This document shows positions 7,793-15,516 of a DNA stretch of 64,000 nucleotides, piece after piece. The notes beneath the pieces are model-generated. The model had not been told where the DNA came from and searched no databases. It was given only the letters and a program-made list of their open reading frames with translations. How positions within the stretch are numbered: position 1 is the stretch's first letter; each line of letters begins with the position of its first letter. The position numbers and the translations under genes were made by a program. Origin of the DNA: an uncultured Bacteroidota bacterium. GTDB taxonomy: Bacteria; Bacteroidota; Bacteroidia; Flavobacteriales; Flavobacteriaceae. Where the stretch lies: contig CACJNF010000001.1 in NCBI GenBank assembly GCA_902594745.1, positions 124,001 through 188,000 on the forward strand, in the 5' to 3' direction.

Positions 7793-8781
7793 TCTTTGTA
7801 GATTTTTATTGTAATGTTACCTTCATTATCAATATGAGCCCTATACATTCCTGCTGTGTTAAATTCCATTGCAACATTTCCATTTTTATCAAGACCAATT
7901 ACTCCCCCATCTCCTCCTGTTGCCTTAACTTTATCAAGAGAGCTTTTTGACGCATCTACAATATTTTCATTTTTATATATAATTTGTGCAGCTATATCAT
8001 AAGCAACAACATTTCTTATAAAATGTTCCCCCCATCCTGTTGCAGAAATTCCACAACATTCATTATTAGCATAGTTTCCTGCTCCTATTATAGGGACATC
8101 CCCTATTCTACCCCAAATTTTATTTGTGGTACCACCAGTTGAAGTTCCAGCAGATATATTTCCATTTATATCAATGGCAACACTTCCTACAGTTCCATAT
8201 TTAGCGTCTTTTATAAAAGGATCTTCATATGAGACACTGATTCTATCCTTAAGTCTTCTTAGAGAGTTGAGCCTTCTTTCGGTTATAAAGTATGAGTTTG
8301 GAACTGTATCAATTCCCTTCTCAATAGCAAAGTCATCGGCACCTTTTGATGATAACAAAACATGAGGAGATTTTTCCATCACAGCAATTGCAGCAGATAT
8401 TGGATTTTTTATATAACTAGATCCTGCTATTGCTCCAGCATTTAAATTCTTGCCATCCATAAATGATGCATCAAGACTTACCCTCTCATCATTAGTTAAA
8501 ACAGCACCAACGCCTGCATTAAAAAGAGGTGAATCTTCCATAACTCTTATTGTTTGCTCCACTGCATCTTTACTTGATCCACCATTTTTTAAAATATCAT
8601 ATCCCGTCCTAACAGCTTCTTCCAATTTAATCATATACGAATTCTCTAATTCAGGAGTCATATTCTCTTTTAATATAGTTCCAGCTCCCCCATGAATTAC
8701 TATTCCAATTTTATTTTTATTTGACTCCATTGAGCATGAGATTGTGAAAAGCACAGATAGAAATATGAGTAGTTTTTTCAT
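7789..8781 (-). CDS. Isoaspartyl peptidase/L-asparaginase (Ntn-hydrolase) lipoprotein
   Basis: This 330-residue protein has a lipobox ending at C16 (FTISC). It then follows the plant-type asparaginase pattern: VIHGGAGT near residue 28, the NAGVGAVLT block near 88, the autoprocessing site with nucleophile T197 in YGTVGS, and GTSTGGTTNK and GAGNYANN, which bind substrate. These enzymes self-cleave into two chains and hydrolyse beta-aspartyl dipeptides and asparagine. A lipid-anchored form would act on peptides outside the cytoplasm. The gene is convergent with the acylase (4-bp overlap) and divergent from the deacetylase at 8829. Confidence 0.93.
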   Translation of the reverse strand: MKKLLIFLSVLFTISCSMESNKNKIGIVIHGGAGTILKENMTPELENSYMIKLEEAVRTGYDILKNGGSSKDAVEQTIRVMEDSPLFNAGVGAVLTNDERVSLDASFMDGKNLNAGAIAGSSYIKNPISAAIAVMEKSPHVLLSSKGADDFAIEKGIDTVPNSYFITERRLNSLRRLKDRISVSYEDPFIKDAKYGTVGSVAIDINGNISAGTSTGGTTNKIWGRIGDVPIIGAGNYANNECCGISATGWGEHFIRNVVAYDIAAQIIYKNENIVDASKSSLDKVKATGGDGGVIGLDKNGNVAMEFNTAGMYRAHIDNEGNITIKIYKD

Positions 8782-8828
8782 AAAAATGTATTTACTTAAA
8801 ATATACTTATATTATATTATAAATCAAT

Positions 8829-9827
8829 ATGGTTATGAAAAATTTTACTTTATTAATTTCTTTGATATTATTAACTAATACTAATGCCCAGATAGACAAT
8901 ATAGCAGAAAAACTGGGTTATGAAAAAGATGCAAAACTACTTATTATTCATGCTGATGATATTGGTATTGCTCACTCGATTAATATTGCATCATTTGATG
9001 CCTATAAAAAAAACGCTATTAACTCAGGGAGTGCAATGATTCCTTCACCATGGATTAAAGAGGTTGCCGAATTTCATAAAGAAAACCCAAACTATGATAT
9101 AGGATTACACCTAACATTAACGGCTGAATGGAAAAATTATAAGTGGAGAGGTATCTCGTCATCTAATGAAATACCATCTTTGTTAAATGAGTATAATGAG
9201 TTTTATGATAATACTAGTGATGTTAATATAAATGCGAATCCTGAAGAGGTTAGAAAAGAACTTCAGGCTCAAATTGATTATGCAAGATCTCTGGGAATAA
9301 ATCCATCACATATTGATTCACATATGGGAGCAGTAGCAGTAAATAAAGATATATGGAGAGTTTATATAGAAGTTGGTCATAAAAATAAATTAATATCCAT
9401 GGCTTGGAAATCTAGAATTTTAAACTTGTTTGATGAGAACTTTCCTATTCCTGACTATATTGTACCTGCAAATGATATATACATGCTCTACCCTGAAGTT
9501 GACCGATCATTTGTAGAAGATGCAGCGGGTGAAGATGTCGCTAACACTTTGATAGTTTCTGATATATATAAATATGAAGATTGGTATGAATTATATTCAA
9601 ACAAAATTAAATCTTTACAACCAGGACTAAACGTATTTCTACTTCATTTGGGTTATGATAACGAGGAACTAAAGGCTGTGACAATAGACCATCCTGAATA
9701 TGGATCTCTATGGCGACAACTCGACTATGAAGTATTTAACTCTAAAGAAATTAAGCAGTTGATAAAAGATGAGGAGATTAAACTTGTTACGTGGGGTGAA
9801 ATTCGTGAAGTAATATACCCAAATTAA
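8829..9827 (+). CDS. ChbG/YdjC-type secreted deacetylase
   Basis: This 332-residue protein has a signal peptide ending in TNAQ. A second ATG at 8835 gives MKNFTLL and may be the real start. Family metal-binding motifs are present: IIHADDIG near residue 40 (Asp pair), GLHLTLT near residue 92, and HIDSHMGAV near residue 140. ChbG removes an N-acetyl group from chito-oligosaccharides in enteric bacteria. The exported family members in Bacteroidota are less well understood, so carbohydrate deacetylation is inference. The C-terminal EIREVIYPN-like tail resembles the TWREIRD segment of the family. Confidence 0.85.
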   Translation: MVMKNFTLLISLILLTNTNAQIDNIAEKLGYEKDAKLLIIHADDIGIAHSINIASFDAYKKNAINSGSAMIPSPWIKEVAEFHKENPNYDIGLHLTLTAEWKNYKWRGISSSNEIPSLLNEYNEFYDNTSDVNINANPEEVRKELQAQIDYARSLGINPSHIDSHMGAVAVNKDIWRVYIEVGHKNKLISMAWKSRILNLFDENFPIPDYIVPANDIYMLYPEVDRSFVEDAAGEDVANTLIVSDIYKYEDWYELYSNKIKSLQPGLNVFLLHLGYDNEELKAVTIDHPEYGSLWRQLDYEVFNSKEIKQLIKDEEIKLVTWGEIREVIYPN

Positions 9828-9861
9828 AAAAGGAGAATACTTTTTTCAAACATATATTTTT

Positions 9862-9869
9862 TACATTTG
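9862..9869 (+). promoter_or_regulatory. Candidate -7 promoter element of dapF
   Basis: TACATTTG is a perfect match to the Bacteroidota -7 motif TAnnTTTG. Only 7 bases separate it from the dapF ATG, so transcription would begin at or next to the start codon and the mRNA would be nearly leaderless. There is no clear TTG -33 element at the expected distance. Confidence 0.4.
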
Positions 9870-9876
9870 CGCTTTA

Positions 9877-10656
9877 ATGAAAATTAACTTTAGTAAGTAT
9901 AACGGCGCAGGGAATGACTTTATCGTTATTGATGATTTTGAAAGTAATCTTGATTTAACAAAATCCGAAATTTATAAGCTTTGTAATAGGAATATTGGTA
10001 TTGGAGGTGATGGATTGATATTAATAAAAAAATCTAGTAAAACAGATTTTAAAATTCTCCATTATACATCAGATGGTAATTTAGGATCTCTTTGTGGAAA
10101 CGGATCTAGATGTGCAATTTTATATGCTTACAGAAATAACATAATTAATAAAAATACAGTCTTCGAAGCTTTCGATGGAGTTCATAAAGCTGAAATAATT
10201 AATGATGAATTAATTACCATGCAAATGAAATTAAATTCTAGAATTGTGGAAAATGAATATGGAGTTTGGTTAGATACAGGATCTCCTCACCTCGTTATTG
10301 AAACAACCAATACAGATGAACTAGATGTGAAGGATTTAGGAAGATCTATTAGATATAATGATTACTATAAAAAAGAAGGTGTTAATGTCAATTTTGTTGA
10401 GCGCGTTTCAGATGAAGTTTTTAAAATAAGAACTTATGAGAGAGGAGTTGAAGATGAAACAAGAGCATGCGGGACTGGATCAACTGCATCAGCTATTTGT
10501 ATGAATTATATTGGAAAAACTAGGAGCAATAAAATTAAAATGAAATGTTTAGGTGGAGATCTGGAAGTTAAGTTTTTAAAAAGAAGTAGAACATATTCAG
10601 AAATCAGTATAACAGGTCCAGCTAAATTAGTTTTTGAAGGTACTATAGATATTTAA
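9877..10656 (+). CDS. dapF: Diaminopimelate epimerase
   Basis: This 259-residue cytoplasmic enzyme interconverts LL- and meso-diaminopimelate, which feeds lysine and peptidoglycan synthesis. It has the N-terminal NGAGNDF motif, the first catalytic Cys in SLCGNGSRC (C73), and the second in TRACGTGST (C198). These form the usual cofactor-independent two-base pair. The length is normal for the family. It has its own promoter-like element and is the only clear housekeeping gene among the hydrolases here. Its stop overlaps a short convergent membrane ORF by 4 bp. Confidence 0.97.
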   Translation: MKINFSKYNGAGNDFIVIDDFESNLDLTKSEIYKLCNRNIGIGGDGLILIKKSSKTDFKILHYTSDGNLGSLCGNGSRCAILYAYRNNIINKNTVFEAFDGVHKAEIINDELITMQMKLNSRIVENEYGVWLDTGSPHLVIETTNTDELDVKDLGRSIRYNDYYKKEGVNVNFVERVSDEVFKIRTYERGVEDETRACGTGSTASAICMNYIGKTRSNKIKMKCLGGDLEVKFLKRSRTYSEISITGPAKLVFEGTIDI

Positions 10657-10793
10657 AAAACAAAATTACACAGAAGAACTCCGATTAAAATACCTTCAAG
10701 CCATGTAAGAATTAAGATTTGATATTTAGTAAGGTTAAACTCTTTTGAAACCTTGTCAATCATCTCCTCATGCCACTTAAAAAACTTATTCAT
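10653..10793 (-). CDS. Small membrane protein (46 aa)
   Basis: This ATG frame of 46 codons has a charged amphipathic N-terminus (MNKFFKWHEEMIDKVSKEF) followed by one hydrophobic segment ending at the stop. It starts 9 bases after the stop of the DoxX-type gene in the same direction, so it would be the last gene of the MarC-DoxX unit. The separation of charged helix and membrane span looks like a real protein. The family is not recognised. Confidence 0.5.
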   Translation of the reverse strand: MNKFFKWHEEMIDKVSKEFNLTKYQILILTWLEGILIGVLLCNFVF

Positions 10794-10801
10794 TTTTAAA
10801 T

Positions 10802-11176
10802 TTAGTTAATTTTTGAATGCCAGTAAGCTATTAAAATAAATAGTCCCTGAAAAGGCAATCTATATACTGTTTGGCTTTTTGTTACACCAAGTATAGATTG
10901 TGACAGTTCACTTTGAACTAGATGAATATTTGCAGGGAATACAAGTATTAAAAGAATGATAAGTCCAATAGCACCAGTTTTTCTCGTTTTTTTTGATAAC
11001 AACATTAGTCCTAAAACAACTTCTGCAATACCAGATAAATAGACAAATTCAAGGTGAAAAGTTAAGTAATTAGGCATTATTGCAAGAAAAAAATCAGGAT
11101 CAATAAAATGTCTTACACCAACATATGAATATGCAAACGACATAAAGTATATTGTAATGAGTTTAAAGTATCTCAT
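10802..11176 (-). CDS. DoxX-like small membrane protein
   Basis: This 124-residue protein has four predicted transmembrane segments. DoxX-family features are visible: an N-terminal span followed by GVRHFIDPDFFLAIMPNYL and then GIAEVVLGLMLL, then FPANIHL in the fourth segment. Members are linked to respiratory or redox roles, but this subgroup is uncharacterised. It lies 5 bp downstream of the MarC-family gene, so co-transcription is likely. Confidence 0.82.
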   Translation of the reverse strand: MRYFKLITIYFMSFAYSYVGVRHFIDPDFFLAIMPNYLTFHLEFVYLSGIAEVVLGLMLLSKKTRKTGAIGLIILLILVFPANIHLVQSELSQSILGVTKSQTVYRLPFQGLFILIAYWHSKIN

Positions 11177-11181
11177 TAACC

Positions 11182-11748
11182 TTAGACAATTAAACTAATA
11201 TTTGTTGAAAATAGCTTTACAGATATTGAAAGAAGAATAATTCCAAAAACTCTTCTAATTATAGCAATTCCATTTTTACCTAAAAGCCTTTCAATCCTTG
11301 TTGAAGATTTAAGTATTATATAAACAAAAACTGAGTTTATTATTATTGCAACTATTACATTAATTAGCTCATACTCTGCTCTAAGAGATAATAAAGTTGT
11401 TAAAGTACCTGCTCCAGCAATTATTGGAAATGCAATTGGAACTATTGATGCAGTTTCAGGTTCATCACCTTGGAAAATCGTAACACCAAGCACCATTTCT
11501 AGAGCAATAAAAAAGATAACAATGGAGCCAGCAACAGCAAATGAATTTATATCAATTCCAATTAAGTTTAGGATTTCTTCACCAAGAAATAGAAATCCAA
11601 TCATAATTATCATTGAAACTATCGTTGCTTTCTCTGACTCTATCTTCCCAACCTTTTCTCTTAATGAAATAACAATTGGAGTAGCGCCAATTATATCAAT
11701 AATAGCAAATAGGATCATGCTGGCTGTAAAGATCTCTTTAAAATCCAT
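11182..11748 (-). CDS. MarC/UPF0056 family inner-membrane protein
   Basis: This 188-residue protein has about six hydrophobic segments. The family signature is visible in the N-terminal span (FAIIDIIGATPIVISL, matching the usual D-P-xG-xxP region) and in the fourth segment (VPIAFPIIAGAGTLTTLLSL, matching P-L-A-x-P-x-x-x-G-P-G). The function of MarC proteins is unsettled; an early antibiotic-resistance role was not upheld. It is the first gene of a unit with the DoxX-type and 46-aa genes. Confidence 0.9.
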   Translation of the reverse strand: MDFKEIFTASMILFAIIDIIGATPIVISLREKVGKIESEKATIVSMIIMIGFLFLGEEILNLIGIDINSFAVAGSIVIFFIALEMVLGVTIFQGDEPETASIVPIAFPIIAGAGTLTTLLSLRAEYELINVIVAIIINSVFVYIILKSSTRIERLLGKNGIAIIRRVFGIILLSISVKLFSTNISLIV

Positions 11749-11769
11749 AGGTTTTTTTTGTAAAGATAA

Positions 11770-12756
11770 TCATAAGGAGAATAGATCTATATCATAGTGA
11801 TAGAGAAAGTATTCATGAATAATTTCTGAAAAAGCAATAGCGAAAAGGTTTCGTGATGAAGAAGTATCTCTTAAACCAGGATAAGGGAACTCAAGTTGTA
11901 TAGCGCTAAAATTAAAGTTTTTATTTGTTCCATAAATAAAAGTATTGAAACCACCACTAAAATATCTCATTCCTTGTGGGCCAGGACTATCTAGGCTAGG
12001 TAATGCTGTATAATCATTTCTTTCAAAAATTGAGCCTAAACTATTAGGACCTCTAATTAAATTTGATAGAGATTCATCGGATGAATTAATTATACTGTAT
12101 ATACTTGTCTCATCGATGTTTATGTTTTGATCTATATATGCGTCTGAACTATCAAGCTCACTTCCAGTAAGAAGATAACCAATCCAAGTTCTTAGATCAA
12201 CAAAACCATCTGGGTTAGCACCATGACCATGAATATCAAATAGTAAACCTGTATTAAAATTTTTAATTATTTCATCTCTAGCTGAACTTATATAATAATG
12301 AAATTCATCAAATGCTCTTTCTGCAAAAATATTACCTTGAGCTGCCTCAGTTTTATCTCTATTAGCGTCAAGTTTAGTCCTTTTGAGATTATTTATTATG
12401 ACATAAGGCCTAATATTGTAATTTGAAAATAAATAATTACTGATAGCCATACCTAATTCTATAGTATTTGAATCAGTTACTGTAACACCGTATGTTCTAT
12501 TGGATATTTCAGATGGTGTGATATCTCCACCATGAGGTATACTAAGAATTATTGGAATATTACCGGGATAATATGTTGTGTAGGCATTTCTTCCGTAATA
12601 ACTTTTACCATATGTATAAGGAGCGTCACTGCCTAAATCCTCAAATGTATAATTATCTGTTTCGTCAATTTGATTTTTTTCTACTGATGAATCTTTATTA
12701 CAAAATGTGAAGGTTAGCAGCAGAATTAAATACAGTTTTACAGATTTAGTCTTCAT
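11770..12756 (-). CDS. N-formylglutamate amidohydrolase-like lipoprotein
   Basis: This 328-residue protein has a lipobox Cys at about C19 (LTFTFC). The core matches the N-formylglutamate amidohydrolase/zinc carboxypeptidase-like fold: IPHGG at 73-77, the basic LKRTKLDANRD at about 124-134, and DIHGHG at 174-179, which supply likely zinc ligands. The cytosolic enzymes release formate from N-formylglutamate in histidine breakdown. A secreted lipid-anchored version probably acts on another N-acyl substrate, which is inference. It is divergent from the fasciclin gene. Confidence 0.78.
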   Translation of the reverse strand: MKTKSVKLYLILLLTFTFCNKDSSVEKNQIDETDNYTFEDLGSDAPYTYGKSYYGRNAYTTYYPGNIPIILSIPHGGDITPSEISNRTYGVTVTDSNTIELGMAISNYLFSNYNIRPYVIINNLKRTKLDANRDKTEAAQGNIFAERAFDEFHYYISSARDEIIKNFNTGLLFDIHGHGANPDGFVDLRTWIGYLLTGSELDSSDAYIDQNINIDETSIYSIINSSDESLSNLIRGPNSLGSIFERNDYTALPSLDSPGPQGMRYFSGGFNTFIYGTNKNFNFSAIQLEFPYPGLRDTSSSRNLFAIAFSEIIHEYFLYHYDIDLFSL

Positions 12757-12881
12757 TTGAATGAATTTATAAAATTTAAAATTATGTTAAAAGATTTATT
12801 AAATAAAAGTTAAACAAGTTTTCATCCTTTTCATTTCTTTCAAAAAATAGAATTTTTGCCTTTCATTTTAATTAAGTAAAA

Positions 12882-13388
12882 ATGTTAATTAATTTTTTTA
12901 AATATTCGTTTTTAAGTCTTGTACTAACAACTAACATAAGTGAGATGAACATTGTAGAAACTGCTGTTTCTAATGAAAATTTCTCTACTCTTGTTGCTGC
13001 AGTTCAAGCAGGTGAATTGGTTGATGCTCTTTCTTCGGAAGGACCATTTACAGTATTTGCCCCTACTAATGATGGTTTCAATAACTTACCTGAAGGTACT
13101 TTAGAGACTTTATTAAAGCCAGAGAATAAGGAGACTTTACAATCTATTCTTACATACCACGTTGTTGCTGGAAAATTTATGGCTACTGATGTTGTAAATG
13201 CAATCAGCGATAATGGAGGACAGTTTACTGTCAAAACTTTACAAGGTAACGATCTAACCCTTAAGTTATGGGAAGGTGATGTATATGTAAAAGATGTTAA
13301 GGGTAACAAAGCTAAAGTTATCATTACGGATGTAGAAACTTCTAACGGAGTTATACATGCAATAAACAATGTAGTACTTCCAGAGTAA
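12882..13388 (+). CDS. Fasciclin (FAS1) domain protein
   Basis: This 168-residue protein has one FAS1 domain from about residue 22 to the end. It shows the H1 motif FTVFAPTNDGFNNLP, the YHVVAG segment, and the H2-like GVIHAINNVVLP at the C-terminus. A short hydrophobic N-terminus (residues 1-18) may be a signal peptide, although the cleavage site is poor. FAS1 proteins act in adhesion or in matrix binding. Two hairpin terminators follow, separating it from the convergent secreted paralogue. Confidence 0.93.
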   Translation: MLINFFKYSFLSLVLTTNISEMNIVETAVSNENFSTLVAAVQAGELVDALSSEGPFTVFAPTNDGFNNLPEGTLETLLKPENKETLQSILTYHVVAGKFMATDVVNAISDNGGQFTVKTLQGNDLTLKLWEGDVYVKDVKGNKAKVIITDVETSNGVIHAINNVVLPE

Positions 13389-13413
13389 TTGAGTGTAATT
13401 ATTTTGTTTGGAT

Positions 13414-13440
13414 GAAAGAGCTCCACGGAGCTCTTTCTTT
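13414..13440 (+). terminator. Terminator after the fasciclin gene
   Basis: GAAAGAGCTCC, a 2-base turn and GGAGCTCTTTC form a perfect 11-bp hairpin followed by a short T-run. It reads toward the right strand. Confidence 0.8.
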
Positions 13441-13449
13441 ACTACAATA

Positions 13450-13475
13450 AAAAAGGCTCCATTTGGAGCCTTTTT
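13450..13475. terminator. Bidirectional terminator between convergent genes
   Basis: AAAAAGGCTCC, an ATTT loop and GGAGCCTTTTT form a perfect hairpin with A-run and T-run flanks, so it can work in both directions. It lies between the fasciclin gene and the convergent paralogue at 13496. Confidence 0.85.
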
Positions 13476-13495
13476 ATTTTTTTAGGAATAAATTA

Positions 13496-14239
13496 CTAGT
13501 TTGGCATCATACTATCAACTCTTTCCATTAAAATAGTGTTAGTACTCCACTCTAGAATAGAATTGTTGAAAGCCTCAGAATCAATTTCCAACTGATTCCA
13601 TCCAAACTCTTCATTATACATCTCTTCCCATGATTGATTTGTTTGATCACTCCAATGAGGAAATTCATTGAATGCTCTAAAAACAGCAACAGTTTGTGTG
13701 TTTCCACCAGATTCAAGTGTAAAAACTCTTCTTAAAGCAGATCCTTCATACGCTTTATCCATGATAACTCCTTGTCTATATAAAAATTTGTACACGTGTT
13801 GCTCTTTTCCAGGTTTCATTACAGCAATTGATCTTTCAAGATATTTAGCTGCAGGTGAGTCTTCACCTACACTTAAACCTTGTCTTAGAGACCAATGTTG
13901 AGCACCTGAAATGGAATTAGCATATGGTGATACATTTTTTTGCCAATATTGTAGTTCTTTAGATTTATCTTGACCATAGTCTTCTGAACTCTGAGAAATT
14001 AAAAATCTAACATATTGTCCTTGGCCTGGCCCTGTTAAAACTCTATAAGTCCATATAGTATTACCCTCTTCACTATTAAACATTTTTGTTTTTTTAGCTG
14101 CTGCATTTTCAAACTTTTCAGTCATCCCTTGCTTTGCTTCATAAACAAATGAGGTTAAATAGGTTTGGTTAGGATTTCTTTGAGAAAAAGATAAGCTTGT
14201 AACTAATAGCATTACAAGCAATAAAAATTTATTTTTCAT
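13496..14239 (-). CDS. Secreted protein of a four-member paralogous family (copy C)
   Basis: This 247-residue protein has a Sec signal peptide ending in SFSQ near residue 20. It resembles copies A and B: EAKQGMTEKFENAAAKKTKMFNSEEG, YRVLTGPGQGQYVRF and a YWQKNVSPY element align with KKTKMYNSE, FQIMSGANAQN and YWEKTVGDL of copy A. The C-terminus ends MERVDSMMPN. The C-x3-C motif of A and B is absent and I see no Cys. The same two-repeat alpha/beta layout is likely. The function is unknown. Confidence 0.8.
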   Translation of the reverse strand: MKNKFLLLVMLLVTSLSFSQRNPNQTYLTSFVYEAKQGMTEKFENAAAKKTKMFNSEEGNTIWTYRVLTGPGQGQYVRFLISQSSEDYGQDKSKELQYWQKNVSPYANSISGAQHWSLRQGLSVGEDSPAAKYLERSIAVMKPGKEQHVYKFLYRQGVIMDKAYEGSALRRVFTLESGGNTQTVAVFRAFNEFPHWSDQTNQSWEEMYNEEFGWNQLEIDSEAFNNSILEWSTNTILMERVDSMMPN

Positions 14240-14306
14240 TTAAATTGAATTTTGATTAATTATCTAATATAATGATTGGTTTGGATTTTCAAATATGAAG
14301 TAGAAG

Positions 14307-14402
14307 TTATCTTCTCTTTTTAAAAAGAAATCTTAATGCTAGAACAATAAATACTACCATAAAAATTATTCTCAAGAACTCTGTTTCATTCATTTTAAGC
14401 AT
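14307..14402 (-). CDS. Membrane microprotein (31 or 28 aa)
   Basis: This frame has two possible ATG starts, at 14402 and 14393. It encodes a polar start (MNETEF), about 18 hydrophobic residues and the strongly basic tail RFLFKKRR, a typical single-span layout. It stands alone in the 14240-14454 gap. The function is unknown; the basic tail after the span is the main support. Confidence 0.4.
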   Translation of the reverse strand: MLKMNETEFLRIIFMVVFIVLALRFLFKKRR

Positions 14403-14454
14403 ATTATTGAATACTAAATCTATGAAATTTGGTTAAATATGATTAAATTAAGAT

Positions 14455-14535
14455 ATGGAATCTTTAATTTTCTTTATCGGATTCATAGTATTTGTCCTAA
14501 TGATAATAGCCATATTAGTTAGAGAAAGTATCTAG
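14455..14535 (+). CDS. Membrane microprotein (26 aa)
   Basis: This ATG frame encodes MESL, then about 18 hydrophobic residues and the polar tail VRESI. It is divergent from the microprotein at 14307 and convergent with the 63-aa protein at 14532 (4-bp overlap). It is very short, so the call is weak, but it has the same layout as the other microproteins in this window. Confidence 0.33.
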   Translation: MESLIFFIGFIVFVLMIIAILVRESI

Positions 14536-14723
14536 CTCTTTACTTTAGGTATTAAATATTCTAAAACAAAAAAAACCAAACAGCATATACCTAAAGCTAT
14601 AAGATATCCACTATCATCAGTTGTGTCAATAAAGCTATCAAATATCATTGATGATAGCACTAATCCAGTAAATAATATAAAGTAAAAGAGTGTTTTCTTT
14701 ATTAAGTCTTTAAAAAATTTCAT
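14532..14723 (-). CDS. Small two-span membrane protein (63 aa)
   Basis: This 63-residue protein has a basic N-terminus (MKFFKDLIKKT), a hydrophobic span, an acidic loop (SFIDTTDDSG), a second span with CC, and a basic tail (PKVKS). The charge distribution obeys the positive-inside rule with both ends in the cytoplasm. The family is not recognised. Confidence 0.55.
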   Translation of the reverse strand: MKFFKDLIKKTLFYFILFTGLVLSSMIFDSFIDTTDDSGYLIALGICCLVFFVLEYLIPKVKS

Positions 14724-14775
14724 TCCTATTATTAAAGTTAAACTATATAAGTATATTTAATAATAAATAGACTAC

Positions 14776-15516
14776 TTGAATAAATTTTACCATATATTAT
14801 TTATTGGCTCAGCTTTATGTTTAAGTGGTTGTTTCTCTAACTATAATTACAACAATGTAGACTATTCTAGAATCGATATAATTGGACCAGAGGACTCAAT
14901 AGTAAATAATATAATTAATGTTTATAGAGATTCTATTGACTTTAAGCTTGATAATGTAATTGGTTTTTCAAAAGGTCTATATACAAAAGATGATTATTCC
15001 AAAACAAAATTTAATTCTTCATTAGGAAATTTAATTGCAGATATTATTTTCAAGCAAGCAGATTCAGTCTTTTATAAAAGTTTTGGAAATAATATTGACT
15101 TTGTCCTTCAAAATCATGGAGGCATTAGATCATCCTTATTTGAAGGGGAAATAAAATTGACTGATGCCTATAAAATATTACCCTTTGAAAATGAAATAGT
15201 TGTATTAGAGATATCAAAGGATGTATTTGATGAAATGGTCTTATTTTTAATCAATGAAAAATTTCCACATCCAATATCCGGCTTCAGTATAATGAATGGT
15301 AGAGCTCTTATTAATAAAGAAAGTTCATCAAATAATAAGTTTTTTCTTGCCACAAATGATTATTTATTATCAGGTGGAGATAATATGTTTTTTCTAGAAA
15401 AAAACTCAAGAGTATACCAGCTTGGATATTCCTTGAGAGATGCATTTATTGATTATACAATTAACAAAGAGAATTTAGACTCAAAAGTTGATAATAGATT
15501 TATTAGAAATGAATAG
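14776..15516 (+). CDS. 5'-nucleotidase C-terminal domain lipoprotein
   Basis: This 246-residue protein uses a TTG start, chosen because it gives a good lipoprotein signal (lipobox LSGC at C19). The rest is the substrate-binding C-terminal domain of the UshA/CD73 family: SSLGNLIADI, the NHGGIRSSLFEG block, and LPFENEIVVLEI. SGGDNMFF near residue 200 matches the conserved nucleoside-stacking loop region. The metallophosphatase half is a separate gene that starts 8 bases before this stop. Together they would form a split periplasmic 5'-nucleotidase with the domains encoded in reversed order. Nucleotide scavenging is inferred from the family. Confidence 0.9.
   Translation: MNKFYHILFIGSALCLSGCFSNYNYNNVDYSRIDIIGPEDSIVNNIINVYRDSIDFKLDNVIGFSKGLYTKDDYSKTKFNSSLGNLIADIIFKQADSVFYKSFGNNIDFVLQNHGGIRSSLFEGEIKLTDAYKILPFENEIVVLEISKDVFDEMVLFLINEKFPHPISGFSIMNGRALINKESSSNNKFFLATNDYLLSGGDNMFFLEKNSRVYQLGYSLRDAFIDYTINKENLDSKVDNRFIRNE

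Noticed and set aside
13414-13475. The two palindromes as a regulatory element or integration site
   Set aside because: Stem plus T-run layout and position between convergent genes fit ordinary terminators.
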